Numbered from the stretch's first letter, positions 1-6,067 are shown. The stretch: 8,133 bases of DNA from Acetobacteraceae bacterium (GCA_003164305.1 PLSZ01000619.1:1-8133); one strand, 5' to 3'. A program made the numbers and translations. The notes: generated by a model from the letters alone, not told the origin.

Positions 1-259
1 CGTCGCGCATGAACTCGTAATCGGCCCGGTTGGTGGTCCCCGCCGGGCTGGCCGCGAAACAGCTGCCCTCGATCAGCGTGAACCCATCCGCCGCCGCCCG
101 CCGCCGCGCCACCCACAACGGCGCCGTACACATCAGCGGCGTGTCGTCCGGATGCTGTCCTGGGCGCAGAAAAACCGTGTCCTTGTAAGCATCGAGGCTG
201 GTGGGCATGGGCGAGAACGTGTTCGTCTCGGTGGCGATCGTGGCGCTGAAAATGCGCAT
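1..259 (-). CDS. M81 family metallopeptidase (MlrC-like), N-terminal part
   Basis: This is the first 86 codons of a minus-strand gene that continues beyond the left edge. The protein begins MRIFSATIATETNTFSPMP. The ATETNTFSP stretch (residues 9-17) matches the HETNTF-type N-terminal signature of the M81/DUF1485 family (microcystinase MlrC relatives). Further on, IEGSCFAASPAG (63-74) fits the strand and loop that follow in this family. Known members are zinc-dependent amide or peptide hydrolases of the cytoplasm, often of uncertain substrate; degradation of microcystin is proven only for some. The start is supported by AGGGGAG at 269-275, nine bases upstream of the ATG. The gene lies 102 nt downstream of the 217-residue gene in the same direction, so co-transcription is possible. 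The catalytic zinc-site region is mostly outside the window, so activity cannot be judged. Confidence 0.85.
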   Translation of the reverse strand, partial: MRIFSATIATETNTFSPMPTSLDAYKDTVFLRPGQHPDDTPLMCTAPLWVARRRAAADGFTLIEGSCFAASPAGTTNRADYEFMRD

Positions 260-361
260 TCCGGATGTCTCCCCTGGGCGGCCCCGCCGATTTCCGGCAG
301 CGTGCCACGCCGGGCCGCGGCGGGGAAGTGTCAGGGCTGCATCCTCGGACCGCGGCCGTTC

Positions 362-1015
362 CTACCGTCCCGGCGCAACGTTGAGCCGCCCGTTCGCTGG
401 CGTGCCCGATACCGCGGCGGCCGAGGCGAACAGCGCATCCTTCATCCCAGGCGTTTTCTCCTCGCGCGCCGCCGGCCGCGGCAACGCCGCCGCCGGAACG
501 TCCGGACGCTTAAAAGGCGGCGCCAAGGAAGGCAGAGGAGCCATCGGACGCGGCGGCTCCCGTCCGGCCGGCGGCACGTTCACGGCTCTCGGTACAGGAC
601 CCTGATTCGGTCTCGCGATCGCCTCGGCCCGTGGCGCGCCAAGCTGCCGCGCCTCCGTCGCGCGTGCTTCGTTGCGCGCATGCAGAGTCTCGAACTTCGC
701 CATCCAAAGATGCAGGTTTTTGCTGATCGACGTGGCCATCCCGCGCATCCGCGTCAGCAGCACCGGCTCCAGTTCCAGGTTCCCGGCATCCCGCATCGCC
801 GCCTCCAGCATGAACCGCAGCGAGATGCAGTGGCACGCGACCATCGACTCCATCGCGTTCGCCGCCTCGAACGCGCGGAACATCTCGACGATCGCGGCCG
901 AGCGAACCATCGCTTCCTCGGCCGTCTCGCCCACCACCGCCGTCGCGTCCATGACCGAGCGCAGCATGAAGGCGTTATAGGCGTCCTGGGAGAGCGAGAA
1001 ACTGGGTTGGGTCAT
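362..1015 (-). CDS. Hypothetical protein, helical N-terminal half and proline-rich tail
   Basis: I do not recognise this 217-residue protein. Residues 1 to about 125 look alpha-helical and well ordered, with few prolines, many Ala, Met, Glu and Leu, and a Cys-His-Cys triplet at 61-63. Residues about 126-217 are rich in Pro, Ala and Arg and are probably disordered. There is no signal peptide or membrane segment, so a cytoplasmic location is likely. The N-terminal half has acidic and basic residues spaced as in helical-bundle proteins. It is accepted as real because a good promoter (TTGACG-N17-TATTCT) sits 36 nt upstream of the ATG and the M81 gene follows in the same direction. The RBS is weak (CAGG shortly before the ATG). 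Overlapping open frames on the other strand show no recognisable family and are taken as GC-rich shadows. Function is unknown. Confidence 0.7.
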   Translation of the reverse strand: MTQPSFSLSQDAYNAFMLRSVMDATAVVGETAEEAMVRSAAIVEMFRAFEAANAMESMVACHCISLRFMLEAAMRDAGNLELEPVLLTRMRGMATSISKNLHLWMAKFETLHARNEARATEARQLGAPRAEAIARPNQGPVPRAVNVPPAGREPPRPMAPLPSLAPPFKRPDVPAAALPRPAAREEKTPGMKDALFASAAAVSGTPANGRLNVAPGR

Positions 1016-1050
1016 GGCCTGACGTCCGGTTGTGGGGTTCGATGAATGTT

Positions 1051-1079
1051 AGAATAAATAACGTATCGGCCCGCGTCAA
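1051..1079 (-). promoter_or_regulatory. Sigma70-type promoter for the 217-residue gene
   Basis: Read on the minus strand, TTGACG (1079-1074) is followed after exactly 17 bases by TATTCT (1056-1051). This gives 5/6 and 4/6 matches to the housekeeping consensus, in the most AT-rich patch of an otherwise GC-rich region. Transcription would start near 1044, leaving a leader of about 29 nt before the ATG at 1015. The tandem 14-bp repeats begin 10 nt upstream of the -35 hexamer. Confidence 0.6.
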
Positions 1080-1089
1080 CGCTTTTCTC

Positions 1090-1159
1090 CCCCTGGGAAG
1101 CCGCCCCTGGGAAGCTGCCCCTGGGAAGCTGCCCCTGGGAAGCTGCCCCTGGGAAGCTG
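1090..1159. repeat. Five tandem copies of a 14-bp unit
   Basis: Five head-to-tail copies of CCCCTGGGAAGCTG occupy 70 nt without interruption (units start at 1090, 1104, 1118, 1132, 1146). Only the first differs, having CCG in place of CTG at its end. The period is not a multiple of three, and I see no credible gene across it. The array sits directly upstream of the minus-strand promoter at 1051-1079. Its near identity suggests recent slippage expansion. A regulatory role is possible but not shown. Confidence 0.95.
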
Positions 1160-1213
1160 CTCAGGGGACGGCCCCCCTCGGCAGCAGGTGTCAGTTTGAC
1201 GCAACCGCTGACA
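1156..1213. repeat. Nested short inverted repeats, possible element relic
   Basis: Following the tandem array, GCTGC (1156-1160) pairs with GCAGC (1181-1185) around a block containing AGGGGACGG and CCCCCCTC. TGTCAG (1189-1194) then pairs with CTGACA (1208-1213) across 13 nt. This may be the remnant of a small non-coding element. The arms are short, so chance cannot be excluded. Confidence 0.35.
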
Positions 1214-1218
1214 TTGCC

Positions 1219-1332
1219 CGTCATCCTCCGGCTCGACCGGAGGATCAGTCGATGCACGCCCGTCAGAAAACGTGCGACCCTTCAAGGTTGTGCGGGGCTC
1301 GATTGATCCTCCGGTCGAGCCGGAGGATAACG
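1219..1332. repeat. Head-to-head pair of 27-nt palindromic repeats (CCTCCGG type)
   Basis: Two arms of 34 nt (1219-1252 and 1299-1332) are inverted copies with two mismatches, separated by 46 nt. Each arm contains the 27-nt repeat (1220-1246 forward, 1305-1331 reverse): head GTCAT (GTTAT in the reverse copy), stem CCTCCGG, loop CTCGA, stem CCGGAGG, tail ATC. The spacer has a further small hairpin, GCACG (1254-1258) with CGTGC (1271-1275). The layout is that of a REP/BIME-like intergenic element. As RNA it would fold either as separate hairpins or as one long stem. Confidence 0.85.
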
Positions 1333-1341
1333 AATTTCGCC

Positions 1342-1353
1342 CCGGAGGATGAC
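1342..1353 (-). repeat. Half copy of the palindromic repeat
   Basis: CCGGAGGATGAC is exactly the reverse complement of the head and first stem of the CCTCCGG-type repeat, and lies ten bases after the preceding pair. The other half of the palindrome is missing. It is most likely a truncated copy. Confidence 0.6.
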
Positions 1354-1390
1354 CGATTTGGGAGGCCGACCGGCGAATGAGAACTGCCCA

Positions 1391-1402
1391 CCCCCCGGGG
1401 GG
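1391..1402. repeat. C6G6 palindrome
   Basis: Six C followed by six G form a perfect 12-bp palindrome ending three bases before the FNR/FixK-like box. Whether it has a role in the promoter or is a chance GC run is unknown. Confidence 0.4.
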
Positions 1403-1405
1403 CGC

Positions 1406-1419
1406 TTGACCTGCGTCAA
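1406..1419 (+). promoter_or_regulatory. FNR/FixK-like binding site upstream of the CBS-BON gene
   Basis: TTGACCTGCGTCAA is a dyad of the form TTGA-N6-TCAA, the core recognised by FNR/FixK/Anr-type CRP-family regulators, which respond to low oxygen in alphaproteobacteria. Its centre is about 70 nt upstream of the ATG at 1483. A class II activator centred near -41 would place the transcription start near 1453 and the -10 near CATGCT (1441-1446), a poor match that an activated promoter could tolerate. The regulator itself is not in the window. Confidence 0.55.
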
Positions 1420-1482
1420 TGCCGGGCTCTCCCAATCCGGCATGCTTCGCCGAACGAAACACACCAACGCGAGGGGCCGCCG

Positions 1483-2187
1483 ATGCGCGCCATGGATGTG
1501 ATGACCGCCAACGTGATCACCGTCACGCCGGAAACATCCATTCACGACCTCGCCGAATTGTTGTGCGAGCACGGCATCAGCGGCGCCCCCGTCGTGGACG
1601 CCGCGAACCAACTCATCGGCATCGTCAGCGAAGGCGACCTCCTGCACCGCGCCGAACTGGGCACCGAACGCCACGCCAAACGCCGGCGGGTGCGCTGGCT
1701 GGATCATCTCGCGTCGGACCGCGACCTCGCCCGCGACTACCTGAAATCCCATGCGCGCACCGTCGGCGACGTCATGACCCGCGCGGTCATCACGATCGCG
1801 GAGACCGCCAGCCTCGATGAAATCGCCGACCTGCTGGAGACCAACCGCATCCGCCGCGTGCCGGTCGTGCGCGACGGCGAACTCATCGGCATCGTCAGCC
1901 GGGCCAACCTGGTGCGCGCGTTGGCCGCCGCGAAACCCGAGCCCTCCGCCGCCGATCTCGACGACTTCACCATCCGCGAGGCGCTGCTGACCGAACTGCG
2001 CGGCAAGCAATGGGCCAAGGTCTGGGCTGTCGATATCATGGTGCGCGACAAGGTCGTGCATTTGTGGTGTGCCGACGATCAACCGCTGGAGGAACGCCAC
2101 GCGATCCGCGTCGCCGCCGAAAACACCCCGGGCGTCGTACGCGTCGAAGAACATGTCATGCACGTCCCCATCGACCCCGGCATCTGA
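1483..2187 (+). CDS. CBS-CBS-BON domain protein
   Basis: This is a soluble 234-residue protein. Residues about 5-56 form a first CBS motif (DVMTANVITV, then GAPVVDAANQLIGIVSEGDL). Residues about 95-148 form a second (VGDVMTRAVITIAETASLDE, then RVPVVRDGELIGIVSRANLV). A BON domain covers about 160-230 (IREALLTELRG, then VVHLWC, then AAENTPGVVRVEEHV). Tandem CBS motifs form a Bateman module that usually binds adenine nucleotides, and BON domains are thought to bind membranes or other hydrophobic surfaces. Such proteins are often stress- or hypoxia-linked, but no enzymatic role is known. There is no signal peptide. The ATG is chosen because GAGGGG (1471-1476) lies six bases upstream; a second ATG at 1492 is a less likely start. 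A basic linker (HAKRRRVRW, 64-72) joins the CBS motifs. An FNR/FixK-like box upstream fits low-oxygen control. Confidence 0.93.
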   Translation: MRAMDVMTANVITVTPETSIHDLAELLCEHGISGAPVVDAANQLIGIVSEGDLLHRAELGTERHAKRRRVRWLDHLASDRDLARDYLKSHARTVGDVMTRAVITIAETASLDEIADLLETNRIRRVPVVRDGELIGIVSRANLVRALAAAKPEPSAADLDDFTIREALLTELRGKQWAKVWAVDIMVRDKVVHLWCADDQPLEERHAIRVAAENTPGVVRVEEHVMHVPIDPGI

Positions 2188-2237
2188 CGCGCGCCGCGGC
2201 GCGATCGTCTGAGTCGGGGGCCGCGTCCGGGCGCTGC

Positions 2238-2256
2238 CCCCGGGCCAGGCCCGGGG
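2238..2256. terminator. Strong hairpin downstream of the CBS-BON gene
   Basis: CCCCGGGCC and GGCCCGGGG form a perfect 9-bp inverted repeat around a single A, starting 50 nt after the stop codon. No T-tract follows, so this is not a classical intrinsic terminator. It could slow polymerase or protect the 3' end. Confidence 0.4.
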
Positions 2257-2319
2257 CAAGCCATGAAACCCGCCAAGGTATCAGGACAGGGCCCAGGGAG
2301 GACAATGTTCGCCGGTTTC

Positions 2320-2342
2320 CGTCATCCTCGTTCCCCTGTTTC
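2320..2342 (+). repeat. 23-nt repeat, single copy before module A
   Basis: A 23-nt unit (CGTCATCCTCG followed by TTCCCCTGTTTC) precedes the first 124-nt module, overlapping its first eight bases. It starts with the same CGTCATCCTCG as the palindromic repeat but has no second stem. It looks like a degenerate half palindrome that became a duplicated unit. Confidence 0.7.
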
Positions 2343-2458
2343 CGTCATCCTCGGGCTCGACCCGAGGATCTTTCGGAACGCCAAGGACGTGAATGGTCGG
2401 GCAAGGTGCCCGAGCGACCCGATCCTCGGGTCAAGCCCGAGGATGACGTTCAAGGGAA
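2335..2458. repeat. 124-nt hairpin module, copy A (CCTCGGG type)
   Basis: The module contains a forward 27-nt palindrome at 2344-2370 and a reverse one at 2421-2447, differing from each other at one loop base. Between them a 7-bp hairpin, TCGGGCA (2397-2403) with TGCCCGA (2407-2413), completes a three-hairpin unit. Stems of the palindromes are CCTCGGG and CCCGAGG. Copy B is 162 nt downstream with 6 mismatches in 124 positions. No gene is evident across it. Confidence 0.92.
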
Positions 2459-2504
2459 CGTCATCCTCGTTCCCCTGTTTCCGTCATCCTCGTTCGCCTG
2501 TTTC
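2459..2504 (+). repeat. 23-nt repeat, two tandem copies before module B
   Basis: The 23-nt unit seen once before module A occurs twice head to tail here (2459-2481 and 2482-2504). The two copies differ by a single C to G change, TTCCCC against TTCGCC. The copy-number difference between the two modules suggests replication slippage after the larger duplication. Confidence 0.8.
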
Positions 2505-2620
2505 CGTCATCCTCGGGCTCGACCCGAGGATCTTTCGGCACGCCAAGGACATGAATGGCCGGGCAAGGTGCCCCGGCGGCCCGATCCTCGGGTCAAGCCC
2601 GAGGATGACGTTCAAGGGAA
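2497..2620. repeat. 124-nt hairpin module, copy B (CCTCGGG type)
   Basis: This is the second copy of the module, about 95% identical to copy A. Its palindromes are at 2506-2532 (forward) and 2583-2609 (reverse) and are identical to those in copy A. All six differences lie in the middle segment, where the central hairpin is weakened. Conservation of the outer palindromes against change in the centre suggests selection or gene conversion on the palindromes, though the sample is small. Confidence 0.92.
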
Positions 2621-2700
2621 GGTTTTCGCCTTCCGTGGCCTGATACTCATCGTTATGGAGCAACGTCCCGGCGCTGCCATGGTCCCGACGCGCGCCCAAC

Positions 2701-2729
2701 TTGCGGCGCGGCGCACCGCCGCCCATACT
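2701..2729 (+). promoter_or_regulatory. Possible promoter for the beta-propeller gene
   Basis: TTGCGG (2701-2706) and CATACT (2724-2729) are separated by 17 bases, with 3/6 and 4/6 consensus matches. A start near 2736 would give a leader of about 27 nt carrying the RBS. It is the best candidate I see between the hairpin modules and the gene, but it is weak. Confidence 0.35.
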
Positions 2730-2762
2730 CGGTCACAGAAAAATAACGCTGGGAGTGAAACA

Positions 2763-3941
2763 ATGAACGCCTCGAAGTCGCTGCGTGGCGCAGTGTCCAT
2801 GCTCGCGTTGCTGGCCGTGATCGGCCTGACCGCACCGTCGCGCGCGGCCCCCTTCATGATCGTCGGCGATGATGAAAAAGTCGGGACTGACGCGCAAGGC
2901 AAGCCGGCCGTCAATCCAACCGGCAACGATGCCGTCCTGATCGTCGACCTCGCCAACCCCGAGGCACCGAAGATCGTCGTCTCCCTGCCGCTCGAGAACA
3001 CGATCGTCGGCCCGCCGACCAATCTCGACATATCCCCGAACGGCGCGGTCGCTTTGGTCGCCGACTCGATGACCGTCGCCGAGGACAATGGCGTCCGCAA
3101 ACTCGTTCCCACCGATCAACTGTTCGTGATCGACATGAAAGCCAACCCGCCGAAGCTGGTGGACACGTTGCATTTGGGCAAGCAGCCCTCCGGCCTGTCG
3201 TTCAGTCCGAAGGGCGACATCGCGCTGGTCTGCAACCGCGCCGATGGCACCATCACCGTGTTGAAGATCGACGGCACGAAAGTGACGCAAATCGGCACCG
3301 TTCCAGTCAGCGCCGGCGTGTCCCAGGTCGTGTTCACGCCGGACGGCAAACACGCGCTGGCGGTGAAATCGCCGGACAATAAGGTCGCGATCCTGGGCGT
3401 GGACGGCGACAAGGTAACTTACAATAAGGTCGATATCCCGACCTACCCGTTCCCTTACAACGTCGTCGTGTCACCCGACGGCAAGCTGGCGATCACCGCC
3501 GACAACGGCGGCGGCGGCTCCTCCGACGGCAGCATGGACGCGGTGACCGTGATCGACCTCGAAGGCCCGCATCCGCACGGCATCGCGCATCTGACCGTGG
3601 AGGACGCGCCGGAAGGCCTCGCGATCGCGCCCAACGGCAAGTTCGCCGTCGCGATCAACGTCAACGGCTCGAATTTTCCGGATGCCTGGTTCCACCATAA
3701 GACCGGCAGCGCCACGGTGCTGCGCATTCAGGGCAAGACCGTCACGCCGGTCAAAACCATCCAGGTCGGCGCGTTCCCCGAGGCGGTGATGATTTCTCCG
3801 GATTCTCGTTACATTTACGTGGGCAACTACGCCGACAAGGATTTTTCCATCCTGAAGGTAAACGGCACCGATGTGACGGACACCGGGAAGCGCTTCGCGG
3901 TCCCCGGCCACCCGGCTTCGGGACGCATGGGTCCGAAGTAA
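2763..3941 (+). CDS. Secreted YVTN/lactonase-type beta-propeller protein
   Basis: This is a 392-residue exported protein. Residues 1-28 are a Sec signal peptide: basic MNASKSLR, hydrophobic core GAVSMLALLAVIGLTA, and likely cleavage after SRA (28). The rest is a repeat protein with recurring blade-start motifs SPNG (91), SPKG (148), TPDG (192), SPDG (237), APNG (289) and SPDS (345). Each is followed by a hydrophobic strand and a VTVL/VAIL/FSIL-type strand, as in the 40-residue YVTN and 6-phosphogluconolactonase-like propeller families, so a six- or seven-bladed propeller is expected. The function of periplasmic members is mostly unknown, and sequence alone does not support real lactonase activity. 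The start is fixed by GGGAG (2751-2755), seven bases before the ATG, and by the signal peptide. The same frame is open upstream only because it runs through repeats. Confidence 0.9.
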   Translation: MNASKSLRGAVSMLALLAVIGLTAPSRAAPFMIVGDDEKVGTDAQGKPAVNPTGNDAVLIVDLANPEAPKIVVSLPLENTIVGPPTNLDISPNGAVALVADSMTVAEDNGVRKLVPTDQLFVIDMKANPPKLVDTLHLGKQPSGLSFSPKGDIALVCNRADGTITVLKIDGTKVTQIGTVPVSAGVSQVVFTPDGKHALAVKSPDNKVAILGVDGDKVTYNKVDIPTYPFPYNVVVSPDGKLAITADNGGGGSSDGSMDAVTVIDLEGPHPHGIAHLTVEDAPEGLAIAPNGKFAVAINVNGSNFPDAWFHHKTGSATVLRIQGKTVTPVKTIQVGAFPEAVMISPDSRYIYVGNYADKDFSILKVNGTDVTDTGKRFAVPGHPASGRMGPK

Positions 3942-3974
3942 GCCAGCCGCCCGCGTCGCATCGGCCCGCGTCTC

Positions 3975-4796
3975 TCACCCACCGTCATGGTCCGGCCTGA
4001 CCGGACCATCGTTCGCGCCCTCGTGTTGCCTCGCGTGAGGCACCCCGCCGCCGCCAAACCGACGCGCGACCGCCGCCCGCGCCAACAGCGCCACCACCCG
4101 AGGACTATCCACCAGGTACCGCCGCGCCATCCGCCGAGGATCGCGCATCAATCGGTATGCCCATTCCAGCCCGCATCGCCGTATCCACGCCGGCGCCCGC
4201 CGCTCCGCTCCCACGAGGAACCCGAGGCTGGCCCCAACGCAAAGCCCGGTACCCGTGGCTCGCCCGGTCGCGGCCACCGCCGCCGCCAGCCGCTCCTGCC
4301 GCGGCGAGCCGACCGCCAGAAACACCAGCCGCGCCGGGTGGGCCACGACGAACGCCACCGTCGCCGCGAACGCCGCCGGATCGCGGTCGAAACCCATTGG
4401 CGGGTCGTAATGGTACGGCTCCGCCAACCCGCATCGCTCCACCAGCGCCGGCAACCATTTCGGTCGCAAGCCGATAATCACGATTTTCTCTCTCGTGTGG
4501 ATATGTCGTTGCAGTAACAATTCCGTCACGTCGCTGCCGCTGGCGACGCGCGGCGCCCGCAGCCCAAACCCCCGCGCCATCCCGGCGACGACCCGCGAGT
4601 CCAACAGACACAGACAGGCACCTCGGTAAATGCCCGCCAGGTCGGGGTCGTCCGACAGCCTGACCAGATAATCGGCGTTCGGCGTGACGACATAGCCGAA
4701 CGGACGATCCGCCGGCCGCGACGCGATCGCCTCGGCCGCTTCCGCCGCGCTCAGATCGGCGAATTCCAGCCCCAGCAGCGACACCAACCGGATCAC
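3975..4796 (-). CDS. WecG/TagA/CpsF family glycosyltransferase
   Basis: This 273-residue protein belongs to the family that transfers N-acetylmannosamine or a related sugar from a UDP donor to a lipid-linked sugar at the inner face of the cytoplasmic membrane. Visible motifs are TPNADYL (38-44), LLDSRVV (64-70), SGSDVTELLL (86-95), AVGSPRQE (161-168), GASLGFLVG (188-196) and RRAPAWIRRCGLEWAYRLMR (199-218), then RRYL (225-228). T38 and D66 sit at the positions of the active-site Thr and Asp described for bacterial TagA. The usual Asp in the VGASFDFLAG-type motif is Gly here. The start is GTG, and GTGA overlaps the stop of the upstream barrel gene, so translation is probably coupled. The C-terminus ends in a Gly-rich tail, and residues 263-271 are encoded by a palindromic repeat. 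It probably acts in assembly of a surface or secreted polysaccharide. Confidence 0.93.
   Translation of the reverse strand: MIRLVSLLGLEFADLSAAEAAEAIASRPADRPFGYVVTPNADYLVRLSDDPDLAGIYRGACLCLLDSRVVAGMARGFGLRAPRVASGSDVTELLLQRHIHTREKIVIIGLRPKWLPALVERCGLAEPYHYDPPMGFDRDPAAFAATVAFVVAHPARLVFLAVGSPRQERLAAAVAATGRATGTGLCVGASLGFLVGAERRAPAWIRRCGLEWAYRLMRDPRRMARRYLVDSPRVVALLARAAVARRFGGGGVPHARQHEGANDGPVRPDHDGG
3984..4010 (+). repeat. 27-nt palindromic repeat (GGTCCGG type) inside a gene end
   Basis: Head GTCAT, stem GGTCCGG, loop CCTGA, stem CCGGACC, tail ATC. It lies at the convergent junction of the propeller and glycosyltransferase genes. Read on the minus strand it supplies exactly codons 263-271 of the glycosyltransferase (DGPVRPDHD), followed by two Gly codons and the stop. 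The 7-bp GC-rich stem could help end transcription from both sides, although no T-tract is present. Confidence 0.85.
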
Positions 4797-6067
4797 AAGC
4801 CCAATCGCAGGGTCAGCAACGTGAGGCTCCGGGTGAAATCGCCCGCGACCGTGCCCACCGGCAAATGCGCGTTCCGCACCTCGCCGACGTCATAGGTCAG
4901 CGACAGCCGCGCGTTCTGGTTGATCAGCCACGTCGCCCCGGCCCCAAACGCCATCCCGAACTGCTGCCCGCCAGTCTGGTTGAACGTCGCCTGGCGGACC
5001 GTCGCTGACGCGTTGAGCAGAACATTTCGAAAATACTCATGGTCCAGCGTCACCTGAGCGCTGGTGTAGGTGAAACTGGACAGTCCGGTCTGCGCCGCGT
5101 CCTCGATCCCGCGCGTCACCGTGGCGCGCACCGTGGTCAGGCCCGAGGGCACCCAGGTGACCTCCGCCTCCGCGATGCCGGTGGTCTCAGACGCAACCAC
5201 CGCCTGGCGGTACTCGACCCCTCCCAGTACGCGGTAACGCCAGACCGTGTCGTCGTCGTAATCGACGCCCGCCAGAACCTGCCACGCCGTAGAGTTGTTC
5301 GACGCCACGCCCGCGGCCGGAAAATCGTAATGTGTGTCCAGAACACGCGTGACCAGCAGCAAATCCCGCCCGGACATCCAGCCATACCGCACCGTCACGC
5401 CGGCCTGCCCGGTGGAGCGGTCGCGCGGGGCCTGGGTGACCGGCACGCCAAGAATGGTCGTATTGTCGAAGCGCCAGCGGTTGAACTCGATCGACGGCGT
5501 GGCCGACACCCGGTCGAACGCCGCCGCGTAGGACGCGCGCAAATTCACCACCGTGAACGCCACCGGCCGGTCCGACGGCAATGCGTCCAGCGCCGTCCGA
5601 TCCTCATGCCGCGCCAGATACCCCGCGGCCAAGGTCAGCGTGTCGCGACCAAAAGCCGATGAGCCCCCCAGAAACGCCGCGCCATCGGTGCGGTTCTGTG
5701 ACGGTTCGCCGAGATAACGAACATCGTCGGCCGAAAAGAACGCCCCCAGGCTGCCTTGCGAATTCTCCGCGCCGATCAACACAGAGGGCCGCGTCGCGAT
5801 CTCCCACGCGCCCCGCGCGGACGATCCGCCGAAGATGTTGTTATCGTAACCGAACGACTCGTACAGCAGCGGCCGCACCATCACGGTATCGATCCGGCTG
5901 CCCAACGGATCGTAAGCCGGCCGGGCCCGCGACTGCACCGTGACGCCTTGTTCCGTCCCGTAGCCCGGCACGCCGCCGGGGAACAGCGATGTCAGAAACT
6001 GCGCCTCGGCCGTCGCGGCGAACGCCGGCAGACACAGTCCGATGACCCATGCACGCCCGGTTCGCAT
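4793..6067 (-). CDS. Outer-membrane beta-barrel protein (BBP2-like)
   Basis: This is a 424-residue exported protein. Residues 1-22 form a signal peptide (MRTGRAWVIGLCLPAFAATAEA, cut before Gln23). The mature part has many alternating polar/hydrophobic segments typical of outer-membrane strands, for example LRASYAAAFDRVSATPSIEF, ARLSLTYDVGEV and the closing SLTLLTLRLGL. YDNNIF (74-79) matches the D-N-N-I motif near the start of the barrel in putative beta-barrel porin 2 type proteins (PF10082-like), which often sit in exopolysaccharide clusters of alphaproteobacteria. It overlaps the downstream glycosyltransferase gene by four bases, pointing to a shared role such as export or anchoring of a polysaccharide; this is inference. 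No clear Shine-Dalgarno precedes the ATG, but only this start gives the signal peptide. Barrel strand count is uncertain. Confidence 0.85.
   Translation of the reverse strand: MRTGRAWVIGLCLPAFAATAEAQFLTSLFPGGVPGYGTEQGVTVQSRARPAYDPLGSRIDTVMVRPLLYESFGYDNNIFGGSSARGAWEIATRPSVLIGAENSQGSLGAFFSADDVRYLGEPSQNRTDGAAFLGGSSAFGRDTLTLAAGYLARHEDRTALDALPSDRPVAFTVVNLRASYAAAFDRVSATPSIEFNRWRFDNTTILGVPVTQAPRDRSTGQAGVTVRYGWMSGRDLLLVTRVLDTHYDFPAAGVASNNSTAWQVLAGVDYDDDTVWRYRVLGGVEYRQAVVASETTGIAEAEVTWVPSGLTTVRATVTRGIEDAAQTGLSSFTYTSAQVTLDHEYFRNVLLNASATVRQATFNQTGGQQFGMAFGAGATWLINQNARLSLTYDVGEVRNAHLPVGTVAGDFTRSLTLLTLRLGL

Noticed and set aside
152..1045. Long plus-strand open frame of 297 codons
   Set aside because: The product is Arg-rich with no recognisable family and lies antisense to the 217-residue gene and the M81 start. 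This is typical of GC-rich shadow frames.
1282..2259. Minus-strand open frame of 325 codons across the CBS-BON gene
   Set aside because: It is antisense to a gene with clear domain matches, and its product shows no family features.
2010..2762. Upstream extension of the beta-propeller frame by 251 codons
   Set aside because: It overlaps the end of the CBS-BON gene and runs through the hairpin modules. A good RBS and a signal peptide place the start at 2763.
3942..3974. Classical intrinsic terminator between the convergent genes
   Set aside because: The 33 nt between the stop codons contain no hairpin with a T-tract. The nearest hairpin is the palindromic repeat within the glycosyltransferase end.
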